The notes below the pieces were generated by a model. The model was given only the letters and a program-made list of their open reading frames with translations, was not told where the DNA came from and searched no databases. Below are positions 48,804 to 56,180 of a stretch of 64,000 nucleotides of DNA, piece by piece. Numbering within the stretch: position 1 is the stretch's first letter; each line of letters begins with the position of its first letter. The DNA comes from Candidatus Defluviilinea gracilis (GTDB lineage Bacteria > Chloroflexota > Anaerolineae > Anaerolineales > Villigracilaceae): assembly GCA_016716235.1 (NCBI GenBank), contig JADJWS010000001.1:744001-808000 (forward strand), in the 5' to 3' direction. The position numbers and the translations under genes are program-made.

Positions 48804-49562
48804 CTATTCACTTAACACCTCCGCTGGCAATTCGCTCATGCCTTTGATGAACGGGCGGTCGCTTTGTTCGGGCAGATGTTGCTTGCCGTGAAAATCAATC
48901 ATGTGACCCGACTTGACAACTTTCGTTTCGAGGTAAAACCGATTGTATTCGTTCGGCTCCATAATGTGCGGGATGCGGTCTGAAACCTGGATGCCATAAT
49001 CAATGAGTTGCTGGATCTTTTTCGGGTTGTTGGTGATGAGCCGCACCGATTCGATCTTGAGCGACATGAGCATGTGCGCGGCGACGGCGTAATCGCGTTC
49101 ATCGTCGCGGAAGCCGAGCGCGTGATTCGCCTCGACCGTATCGAGCCCCTGGTCTTGCAAACTGTAGGCGCGAATCTTGTTGGTCAACCCGATGCCGCGC
49201 CCTTCCTGACGCAAATATAAAACCATGCCGCGTTCCATCGCGCCGATCATCCTCAACGAGGCTTCAAGTTGATCGCGGCAATCACAGCGCAGCGAGCCAA
49301 GCGCGTCGCCTGTCAAACATTCCGAATGCAACCGCACGGGCACATCTGCCGCGCCGATCACATCGCCTTTGATGATGGCGACATGTTCTTTGCCGTCGCG
49401 GTTATTTTCAAAGGCAATAATATGGAATTCTCCAAAGCGCGTGGGCAGTTCCGCCATCGCCACCACGCGTACGCACACTTTATCTTTCCCGATCCCCTCG
49501 CATTCATGGTCGCCCTCATTTTGAAGCAACACATCGAATTTTTCATGCAGATCTGTGATCAT
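48804..49562 (-). CDS. ribA: GTP cyclohydrolase II
   Basis: A 252 aa enzyme that opens GTP to start riboflavin synthesis. The zinc motif with three Cys (SECLTGDALGSLRCDC) lies near residue 90, DQLEASLRMIGAMERGMVLYLRQEGRGIGL follows in two parts, and RLITNNPKKIQQL near 190 is the conserved GTP-binding tail. The ribB half is absent. The ATG at 49562 overlaps the preceding reductase stop by 4 nt; an upstream frame to 49610 is not conserved. The DHBP synthase and lumazine synthase are not in this window. Confidence 0.95.
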   Translation of the reverse strand: MITDLHEKFDVLLQNEGDHECEGIGKDKVCVRVVAMAELPTRFGEFHIIAFENNRDGKEHVAIIKGDVIGAADVPVRLHSECLTGDALGSLRCDCRDQLEASLRMIGAMERGMVLYLRQEGRGIGLTNKIRAYSLQDQGLDTVEANHALGFRDDERDYAVAAHMLMSLKIESVRLITNNPKKIQQLIDYGIQVSDRIPHIMEPNEYNRFYLETKVVKSGHMIDFHGKQHLPEQSDRPFIKGMSELPAEVLSE

Positions 49563-50248
49563 GCTGACCTCTCTATCGAATATTTTAAAACGACGCCGCC
49601 GTCTTCCCATTTCTCCACGTCTGTCAATTTCAATGGGACGGCTGCGCTTCTTTCCAAGCCTGCGCCTGCCGCAAGCGTGGGAGCCGACTCGCCCCCGAAG
49701 ATCATCGGCGCGATGTACGCCTGAACTTCATCCACCAAGCCGAGCCGCAACAATTCAAAATTCAATGTCGCGCCGCCTTCCACCATCAAACGCTTCACGC
49801 CGAGTTCGTTGAGCGTTCTCAACGCCTGCGCCAAATCCACGCGGTAGCCCGAATGGACAAACACTTCCACGCCGCCTGCGCGCAGGGCTTCAAGTTTGTC
49901 TTTAGATGTGCGGTTTGTTGTGAATATTACGACCCGCGCCGACCCTTCGTATAAGAATTTTGAATGAACTGGCAGGGTTGCGGAGGTAATGACGCACACC
50001 TTCATAGGATTCGGGGACAGCCCCCGCGCCACGCGTTCGGCTCGCAACACTTCGGATTTCACGGTCAACTTTGGGTCTTCGTTGAGCAGTGTTTGTCCGC
50101 CCACCATCACCGCGTCCGAGTCGGCGCGAAGTGTATCCACCCGCTCCCTATCGCGCGGCGAAGAGATTGCCGCGCCCCGGCGTGAAATCGTATCGATCTT
50201 TCCATCGGCAGTCATTGCCACGTTGATAAAGACATATGGTCGTTTCAT
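49559..50248 (-). CDS. RibD C-terminal domain reductase (riboflavin pathway)
   Basis: A 229 aa single-domain reductase, a dihydrofolate-reductase-fold enzyme that would reduce the ribosylamino-pyrimidine of the riboflavin pathway with NADPH. KRPYVFINVAMTADGKIDT, DSDAVMVGGQTLLNEDPKL and RLMVEGGATLNFELLRLGLVDE are the family motifs. The deaminase half of RibD is missing, as in archaeal and fungal type enzymes. It is directly coupled to ribA (ATGA overlap). A TACAAT box 6 nt before the ATG at 50248 points to a leaderless mRNA. Confidence 0.88.
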   Translation of the reverse strand: MKRPYVFINVAMTADGKIDTISRRGAAISSPRDRERVDTLRADSDAVMVGGQTLLNEDPKLTVKSEVLRAERVARGLSPNPMKVCVITSATLPVHSKFLYEGSARVVIFTTNRTSKDKLEALRAGGVEVFVHSGYRVDLAQALRTLNELGVKRLMVEGGATLNFELLRLGLVDEVQAYIAPMIFGGESAPTLAAGAGLERSAAVPLKLTDVEKWEDGGVVLKYSIERSA

Positions 50249-50254
50249 ACCCCA

Positions 50255-50260
50255 ATTGTA
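50255..50260 (-). promoter_or_regulatory. -10 box TACAAT 6 nt before the reductase start
   Basis: Minus-strand TACAAT, complement 50255-50260, with TGGGGT between it and the ATG. Confidence 0.5.
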
Positions 50261-50334
50261 ATGCGGCAACCATGATAGAATTTCCTGACTTTTGCAGATT
50301 AAGAATTGAACCGGGCAACTCTTGCGCTTGTTTT

Positions 50335-50402
50335 GAACCACGGAGGCGCTGAGTCACGGAGTTTTTTTATGGGCTTTTCTCAGTGTCTCTGCGTCCGTGG
50401 TT
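50335..50402. repeat. GAACCACGGAGGCG...GTCCGTGGTTCC inverted repeat
   Basis: The ends AACCACGGAGGCGCTGAGTC and GTGTCTCTGCGTCCGTGGTT are imperfect inverted repeats upstream of fabF. Same CCACGGAG family as 19287-19352. Confidence 0.7.
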
Positions 50403-50530
50403 CCACTTATTGCTCGCTTAATTGTGAAAAGAACAATAATCAGGAATTGTACAGAGTTGGCGCCCGCTCTTGGCAAGCATACATCTCTCCTACACTGTGG
50501 AGAATTGGAAACATCAAAAAGGAGTCTGCA

Positions 50531-51775
50531 ATGACCGCAAAGAAGGAACGAGTGGTGGTCACAGGAATGGGCATTGCCAGTCCACTCGGTTGTGATGTGC
50601 AAGAATTTTGGAAGAACTTGATCGCGGGTCAATCCGGCGTCCGGTCATTGGAGGGCGGAATTTTTTCCGGTATGCACACGAAGATCGGTGGGGTCGCTTG
50701 GGAGTACGACGAGAACAAATATTTCGACATCAAAGAGATCAGGCGGATGAGTCGTTCCTCTCAGTTGGGGATGGTCGCCGCAGAGCAAGCCATTGTCCAT
50801 GCAAAACTCGAAAATGGAAATGTGAACCGCGAAGAGATCGGCGTGATGGTTGGCAGTTCTATCGGCGGCTATAGCGCGGCAGACTCCTACTTTATGCACT
50901 TTTACGAAACCAACCGCCTCAGCCCATACACCATCCCGGTTTCGATGAACATCGGTCCCGGCTCGAACATCTCGATCAAACACGGCTTTCAAGGTCCGCT
51001 CGTCAACGTGGACGCGGCCTGTTCCACCGCCGCGCACACCATCGGCAACGCGTTCAACATGATCCGCAACGGGAGTCTGCAAGTGGCGGTCACCGGCGCG
51101 GCGGATACTCCGTTCTCGCCCGGCGTCGTCGAATCATGGATGGCGTTACGCGCCGTCTCTACTCGCGACGATAACCCAGCGGAAGCCTGCCGCCCGTTCA
51201 GCGCCGACCGGGATGGGATGGTCTTGGGAGAAGGAGCAGGCATCCTTGTGATCGAAGCGGAGAGTCACGCCTTGCAGCGCGGCATCCCCATCCTTGCCGA
51301 ACTCAAAGGCTACGGCGCGTCGGCAGACAGTCATCATCTGACTCAACCTTCCCAAAAAGGACCCGCCCTCGCCATGCGCCGCGCATTGGAGGATGCCGGT
51401 TTAACCATCGCAGACGTGGATTACATCAACGCGCACGCAACCGGAACAGAGTGGAATGACAAGAACGAAACGAACGCCATCAAGGAAGTGTTCGGCGAAC
51501 GCGCGTATCAAATCCCTGTGGTCGGCAACAAAGCCGCGTTCGGTCATTCCATCGCGGGGAGCGGCGCGTTAGAATTAATCGGGTGTGTGTTGTCGTTGCG
51601 CGACCAAGTTGTGCCGCCGACCATCAATTACAAAGTCCCCGACCCAGATTGCGATCTCGATTATGTGACCGAAGGCAAACGCAGTCTGCCGTTGAAAAAT
51701 ATCATGAGCAATTCATTTGCATTCGGCGGAAGCAACGCCGTGTTGATCGTGGGGAAATACGAAGCCGCGAGTTGA
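50531..51775 (+). CDS. fabF: 3-oxoacyl-ACP synthase, FabF-like (KAS II)
   Basis: A 414 aa condensing enzyme that extends acyl-ACP with malonyl-ACP. The Cys-His-His triad is present: VNVDAACSTAAHTIGNAF (Cys near residue 165), YINAHATGTEWNDKNET (His near 305) and NKAAFGHSIAGSGALE (His near 341). Start at the ATG at 50531 is supported by AAAGGAG 6 nt upstream. No fab genes surround it; a DUF2723 gene follows closely. It could serve normal fatty acid synthesis. Confidence 0.92.
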   Translation: MTAKKERVVVTGMGIASPLGCDVQEFWKNLIAGQSGVRSLEGGIFSGMHTKIGGVAWEYDENKYFDIKEIRRMSRSSQLGMVAAEQAIVHAKLENGNVNREEIGVMVGSSIGGYSAADSYFMHFYETNRLSPYTIPVSMNIGPGSNISIKHGFQGPLVNVDAACSTAAHTIGNAFNMIRNGSLQVAVTGAADTPFSPGVVESWMALRAVSTRDDNPAEACRPFSADRDGMVLGEGAGILVIEAESHALQRGIPILAELKGYGASADSHHLTQPSQKGPALAMRRALEDAGLTIADVDYINAHATGTEWNDKNETNAIKEVFGERAYQIPVVGNKAAFGHSIAGSGALELIGCVLSLRDQVVPPTINYKVPDPDCDLDYVTEGKRSLPLKNIMSNSFAFGGSNAVLIVGKYEAAS

Positions 51776-51784
51776 AACCCATCC

Positions 51785-53410
51785 ATGCAAAATAGGAATC
51801 GCATCGCCGCGCTGGTCTTCTTGTTGACGACCAGTTTTTATCTTTACACGCTTTCGCCCTCGCTCGCATGGGGCGACGGAGTGCGACTACAAAGCGAAGT
51901 CATTTCAGGAGAATCCTTCATCCTCAACGAGATGACCGCGAGCGAATTCATCCCTGACCCATTTCCATTTTCAAAAGTAGGCGTCACCGCGTGGGATCAT
52001 CCGTTGTACATTGTCGCGGGGCATCTCCTCGTCCGCGCGTTTCCATCCGTTGATTCGCTGTGGCTGGTCAATCTCATCTCTGCCCTCTTCGGCGTGGCGT
52101 CCGTCACGCTGGTTTTTCTTCTCGCTCATCAACACACCAATTCATTCATCGCGTCGGGTTATGCCGCGTTCGCGCTGGCGGTTTCGCACACGTTTTGGTG
52201 GCATTCCTCCATGCCCGAGGTGTACACGCTGTTCGTCTTTCTCCTGCTCCTCAGCCTTTACTTCTTCGAGCGCTTTGAAAAAACTCACAACGCCTCATCG
52301 CTACTTCTCAGCGCATTCTTCTTTGGTTTATCCGCCTCCGATCATCTGCTTGCGTTCATCGCGCTCCCCGCGTTGGGTTTTTATCTCGTCCTCTCAAAAA
52401 AATATCGTTCGCTTAATCTAAACGCGCGAAGAATCTTCTTCACTTCCCTCGCTTTTATTTTGGGCTTTTCCATCTACATCATTCAATTCATTCGATTGAC
52501 AAAAAATTTTTCCATTGCCGAACTGATGGGTCCCGCAACCGGCACAACATTTCTTGAGAACCTCGGGACGTTTTCACTCATCGCGCTGGGAGAAAGCCTG
52601 ACGCGCTACGGATTATTCCTCGCCCTTCAATTCGGCGCGATCGGCATCCTCTTCTGCATCGTCGGGATTCGCAAAGCGCTCAACGGCGCGGATCAAAAGT
52701 TCGTTTTATTTTTCATCGCGTACGCGCTCTTCGGGATTCTCTATCGCGTCTCCGATCAATTCGCATTTTTTCTGACATCGTATGTTTTCTTCGCGTTGTT
52801 GATGGGACTGGGCGCGACTCACATCCTCTCCCGTCTTGCGACAAAACCCCGCCTCATTCTGACCTTCATCCTGATCCTCACCATCGGAGCGACTCCGCCC
52901 TTCTACCGCGCCATCCCGCGCCTCGCCGAATCTCGCGGCATAGACGACTCCTTCCTCGGCATCCCGCAAGTCGGGACGGGAGTCCGCGACGGCTTAGCCT
53001 ATTACATTGACCCCAACAAACGCGGCGATATCCTCGCCTATGAATTCGGCGACGAAACGATCACGAATCTTCCCCCTCATTCCCTCGTCATCGCAGAATG
53101 GTACACCGACACGGATGAATACTTCGTACTGCGTTATTTCACTAAAGTCAGAGGAGACCGCCCCGACGTGACCATCACCGGCTTCCCCACCGACGATCCA
53201 TTTTCATTCGACTCCCAGCGCGTGGTGAAATTAATCGAAGAATTCATTTCGACTCGCCCCGTGTATCTCGCATCCCTCAGCGACAAATTTTACGCCGCGT
53301 CAAAATTGGTCAAAACTTATTGCATCGTGCCAGAGAATAATTTGTATCGGTTATATAAAAGAGGCGATACAACCTCGCCATGCCTGAGCCTCGACTCGAT
53401 CACTGATTAG
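51785..53410 (+). CDS. DUF2723 polytopic membrane protein (GT-C like)
   Basis: A 541 aa protein with about ten helices. The first loop FYLYTLSPSLAWGDGVRLQSE has the Asp typical of DUF2723 and other GT-C glycosyltransferases, then VTAWDHPLYIVAGHLLVR. SHTFWWHSSMPEVYTLFVFL is the second conserved segment of the family. The C-terminal soluble part (HSLVIAEWYTDTDEYFVLRY) is also typical. Likely uses a lipid-linked sugar; the acceptor is unknown. Confidence 0.85.
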   Translation: MQNRNRIAALVFLLTTSFYLYTLSPSLAWGDGVRLQSEVISGESFILNEMTASEFIPDPFPFSKVGVTAWDHPLYIVAGHLLVRAFPSVDSLWLVNLISALFGVASVTLVFLLAHQHTNSFIASGYAAFALAVSHTFWWHSSMPEVYTLFVFLLLLSLYFFERFEKTHNASSLLLSAFFFGLSASDHLLAFIALPALGFYLVLSKKYRSLNLNARRIFFTSLAFILGFSIYIIQFIRLTKNFSIAELMGPATGTTFLENLGTFSLIALGESLTRYGLFLALQFGAIGILFCIVGIRKALNGADQKFVLFFIAYALFGILYRVSDQFAFFLTSYVFFALLMGLGATHILSRLATKPRLILTFILILTIGATPPFYRAIPRLAESRGIDDSFLGIPQVGTGVRDGLAYYIDPNKRGDILAYEFGDETITNLPPHSLVIAEWYTDTDEYFVLRYFTKVRGDRPDVTITGFPTDDPFSFDSQRVVKLIEEFISTRPVYLASLSDKFYAASKLVKTYCIVPENNLYRLYKRGDTTSPCLSLDSITD

Positions 53411-53751
53411 ACTTGATCCACAATGAGAAACTTCCGCCATACAGCAAATCCCGAAGGGATGGAAGGATTCTAGAATCAACGCCAATCCATCAACCAATCC
53501 CGAAGGGATGACATAACGATCTCCCATATCACCCCTTCGGGGTTTGATAATCGTTCGATCAATCTCTATAATCTTGTCCCTCCTTCGGAGTTCTCTCCCC
53601 ATTAATTGCAAATAGCATCACCAATAGGTCTTTTGCCAAGTCGCTTGACAAAACCGAGTCGTTGGAACGCGAATACTTTGAACATTTCGCGTAATTCGCT
53701 TGTTCGCGCTATTCGCGTTAAAACCTTCCTAACTTTTCAAAAGCCAAGGCA
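53411..53751. other. Gene-free region with ATCCCGAAGGGAT palindromes
   Basis: The palindrome ATCCCGAAGGGATG occurs twice (53446-53462 and 53494-53512) and a variant ACCCCTTCGGGGTTT at 53531-53546, at about 40-50 bp spacing. A TTCGCGTAATTCGC run lies at 53686-53718. No gene seen. Too few units for a CRISPR, and the palindromic core and short spacers are of the REP type. Confidence 0.65.
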
Positions 53752-54531
53752 TCACCAATCCCAACACCTGATTTCCAAGCCGTTGCCCTCGACAGCCAAC
53801 GCGGCGTCGTAGTTTGATTCGACATCCAACGAATGTAACGACCAACGCGCGGATTCGTTTGCGTCGGGTCTCGTTGCGCGGAGGATGGCTGGCTCGTCAA
53901 GCGACACATCGAACGAATCCAACGGCAGGGATAAGCCGAGTCCCTGCGCTTTGATGTATGCCTCTTTCCGCGTCCAACAATGGAAGAAGCCGAGCGTCCG
54001 CTGTTCGAGCGGGAGAGCCATTAACTCGGAAACTTCACGCGGCGAGAAATTTCGGCGGGCAAGGTTTTCCAACTCGATGTCTGCGCGGATTTGTTCAACG
54101 TCAACGCCGATCTTTCGTCCGCGCGTGACGGCGATCAATGCGAAGTCGCTTGAGTGGGAGAGATTGAATTCGATATCTTTTGTAGTAACGACTTCAGTCG
54201 TTAATTTAGCAAAACGACTAACCCCACAGGGGCGCTTCGCGGAGTCGTTACTACGGTTTAGAGATGGTTTTCCATATTCGTTTGTCGAAAATTTCAATTC
54301 GCTCGGTTCGCATTGCAGGTAACGCGCGAGAATATCACGCAGGCTGGCATGGGCAACGATGTAGCGGTCGCGGTCTGCGTCAAAATGAAAACGCGCGGCG
54401 CGTTGACGTTCCTCTGCTGAGAGAGTGGCTTCACTCGGCGTCGTCGAACTCAGGTGAACGCGCCAGACGTCCACGCGATCTGTTGTGAGATCGAGATTTT
54501 CCGGTGGACGAAGCCAACTTGTTTGATTCAT
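53752..54531 (-). CDS. 4'-phosphopantetheinyl transferase, Sfp type, with in-frame repeat insertion
   Basis: A 259 aa enzyme that arms carrier proteins with the phosphopantetheine arm of CoA. RVHLSSTTPSEATLSAEERQ, HASLRDILARYLQ and LKFSTNEYGKPSL precede the insert. The core motifs IEFNLSHSSDFALIAV, GVDVEQIRADIE (Asp-Glu, Mg) and FFHCWTRKEAYIKAQGLGL follow. Between PSL and DIEF lie about 27 extra residues (beginning NRSNDSAKRPCGVSRF) encoded by the palindrome at 54182-54254. They replace the short loop before the SHS motif. It would activate the neighbouring PKS-NRPS. The ATG at 54531 overlaps the fkbM stop (ATGA); 54540 is an alternative. Confidence 0.9.
   Translation of the reverse strand: MNQTSWLRPPENLDLTTDRVDVWRVHLSSTTPSEATLSAEERQRAARFHFDADRDRYIVAHASLRDILARYLQCEPSELKFSTNEYGKPSLNRSNDSAKRPCGVSRFAKLTTEVVTTKDIEFNLSHSSDFALIAVTRGRKIGVDVEQIRADIELENLARRNFSPREVSELMALPLEQRTLGFFHCWTRKEAYIKAQGLGLSLPLDSFDVSLDEPAILRATRPDANESARWSLHSLDVESNYDAALAVEGNGLEIRCWDW
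54182..54254 (-). repeat. GTAGTAACGAC palindrome inserted in frame in the PPTase gene
   Basis: Ends GTAGTAACGAC and GTCGTTACTAC, an 11 bp perfect inverted repeat, with inner arms TTCAGTCGTT and AACGACT. It is the same family as the two copies in the dcw operon. The PPTase frame runs through without a stop. Confidence 0.9.
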
Positions 54532-55304
54532 TCCCGCCATGCCTTGATGATTCCCGTGCCGAACAGAATCTTCTGCGGGAAGATTCCTCCTTCAACGACG
54601 ACTCGGAATCCATGCGACTCCAGCAAACGAACCAAGTCGCGGTGACTGCGCGAGTCGTCCACGAACTCGTGATATTCCATCACGATGTAGCGGATTCGTT
54701 CCAGCGTTTCGCGCGAACAGTTGGCGAGAATTCCATATTCCGCACCTTCGACGTCCATCTTCAAACAGTCAACCTGTTCGATGTTGTTCTCTGAAAGAAT
54801 GTCTGCGAGAGTCACGGCGCGGACTCTTTCACGCGGGCTGTTCGCATCCTGCAACAACGATCCCAACGCGCCGTTATCGCCCGGCAGGAAAAATTCCATC
54901 TCGCCGCGCTTGTCTGACACGGCAGTGTGATGTACGTGAAGATTGGCAACGTTATTCAGGGCTTTGTTTTCAGCGAGCAAATCAAAGTTACTGCGCGAGG
55001 CTTCATAAGCGTAGACGTTCCCCGGCGCGGCGAGTTGCGCGGCGCGGACTGCGAATCCGCCGATGTGCGCGCCGATGTCCAAAATCACGTCCCCCGCGCG
55101 GATGGGGAATCTTGGGTCGTCGTAAATTTTCGCTTTCCAGATTTCCCAAACCACGAGGATGTCGGACGTGTTTACGCGTGTTTGGAACCGAGTCTTGGAA
55201 TCCGCTTGAACCAGCGTCACAGGTTTTCCCTGATGCCGCAGGTAAAACAACGGGAAGACCAGTTTATTGAACCAGAGGAAGAAGCGTTGATTCTTTAGCC
55301 GCAT
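54528..55304 (-). CDS. FkbM family SAM-dependent methyltransferase
   Basis: A 258 aa methyltransferase. VILDIGAHIGGFAVRAAQL is the SAM loop near residue 73, VYAYEASRSNFDLL the acidic ribose contact, CLKMDVEGAEYGILAN the FkbM hallmark (D-x-E-G-A-E) near 182 and YIVMEYHEFV follows. Probably an O-methyltransferase acting on the megasynthase product or on a glycan. It shares an operon with the PPTase. The start at 55304 gives a basic N-terminus; the spacer to the thioesterase holds hairpin repeats. Confidence 0.9.
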   Translation of the reverse strand: MRLKNQRFFLWFNKLVFPLFYLRHQGKPVTLVQADSKTRFQTRVNTSDILVVWEIWKAKIYDDPRFPIRAGDVILDIGAHIGGFAVRAAQLAAPGNVYAYEASRSNFDLLAENKALNNVANLHVHHTAVSDKRGEMEFFLPGDNGALGSLLQDANSPRERVRAVTLADILSENNIEQVDCLKMDVEGAEYGILANCSRETLERIRYIVMEYHEFVDDSRSHRDLVRLLESHGFRVVVEGGIFPQKILFGTGIIKAWRE

Positions 55305-55330
55305 TGTTGGTTATTGAACATACTCTACGC

Positions 55331-55435
55331 CATGTCATTCTGAGCCCCAAAGGGGCGAAGAATCTCTACCACAGTGCAAGAGACCCTTCGCTATCGCTCA
55401 CATCGTCCCGATGTCCTTCGGGAGGGTGACATGTA
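55331..55435. repeat. TGTCATTCTGAG...GGGTGACATG hairpin repeat
   Basis: The left part TGTCATTCTGAGCCCCAAAG and the right part ATGTCCTTCGGGAGGGTGAC enclose GAGACCCTTCGCTATCGCTC, an arm also found in the PKS-NRPS gene at 61063-61084. It lies between the thioesterase and methyltransferase genes. Confidence 0.75.
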
Positions 55436-55444
55436 TAAAGTGTC

Positions 55445-56176
55445 CTATAGAAGTTTCCCTTCCATAAATTTCAACACTGATTCGCTCGCAGTTGTGATGA
55501 AGAAATGATCTCCCGCGAAAAATTGCGATTCAAAAGAAGTTTTCGTGTGCATTGACCAGCCTGCGAGTCTCTCGCGGCTGACGCGGGAGTCATCAGTCCC
55601 GCCGAGGGCAATGAGGGGACAATTCAGCGGCGCGGCGGGTTGATATTGGTAGGTTTCGAGCATCTCGAAGTCGGCGCGGATGGTCGGGAGCGAGAGTCCT
55701 ATCAATTCATTGTTCTGCAAAATTTCGGGAGGGATGCCGTTGAGTTTTTTTAATTCGTTCACAAATTCCGCGTCGGGGAGTTGATGAATTGACGGATGCG
55801 GATTCGGAAGTTGCGGCGCGGCGCACGCGGAGACGAAAAGGATGTTCGGTTGCGCGAGTCCTTTTCGGCGAAGGGTTCGCGCAAGTTCGAACGCGATCAA
55901 GCCCCCCATGCTGTGACCGAAGAACGCGAACGGTTTATCCAACAGCGGAGGGATCGCTTGCGCAAGATTCTCGACGAGGGCGAGCAGGTCGGTGAGCGGA
56001 GGCTGGGGACTGCGCGAACCGCGTCCTGGATAGTGAACAGCCTGCCCTTCGAAAGAAGCGGCGAGTCCATTGCACATCTTTGCGAACGCGGCGGGTCCGC
56101 CTCCCGCGTATGGGAAAAAGAAGACGCGCATCGTCGCATCTGGTCTTGGCGCTGGACGGGCAAACCATGGTTCCAC
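55445..56176 (-). CDS. Type II thioesterase
   Basis: A 243 aa alpha/beta hydrolase of the GrsT type that clears misprimed carrier domains. VFFFPYAGGGPAAFAKM near residue 18, FAFFGHSMGGLIAFELA with the Ser near 90, GGTDDSRV with the Asp near 195 and FAGDHFFI with the His near 224 make the full triad. It starts 4 nt after the megasynthase stop, so the two are surely co-transcribed. Confidence 0.92.
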   Translation of the reverse strand: MEPWFARPAPRPDATMRVFFFPYAGGGPAAFAKMCNGLAASFEGQAVHYPGRGSRSPQPPLTDLLALVENLAQAIPPLLDKPFAFFGHSMGGLIAFELARTLRRKGLAQPNILFVSACAAPQLPNPHPSIHQLPDAEFVNELKKLNGIPPEILQNNELIGLSLPTIRADFEMLETYQYQPAAPLNCPLIALGGTDDSRVSRERLAGWSMHTKTSFESQFFAGDHFFITTASESVLKFMEGKLL

Positions 56177-56180
56177 CGAT

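Noticed and set aside
53446..53546. Possible CRISPR array
   Set aside because: Only two or three short palindromic units with unequal spacing, no cas genes and cores of 14-17 bp; better seen as REP-type repeats.
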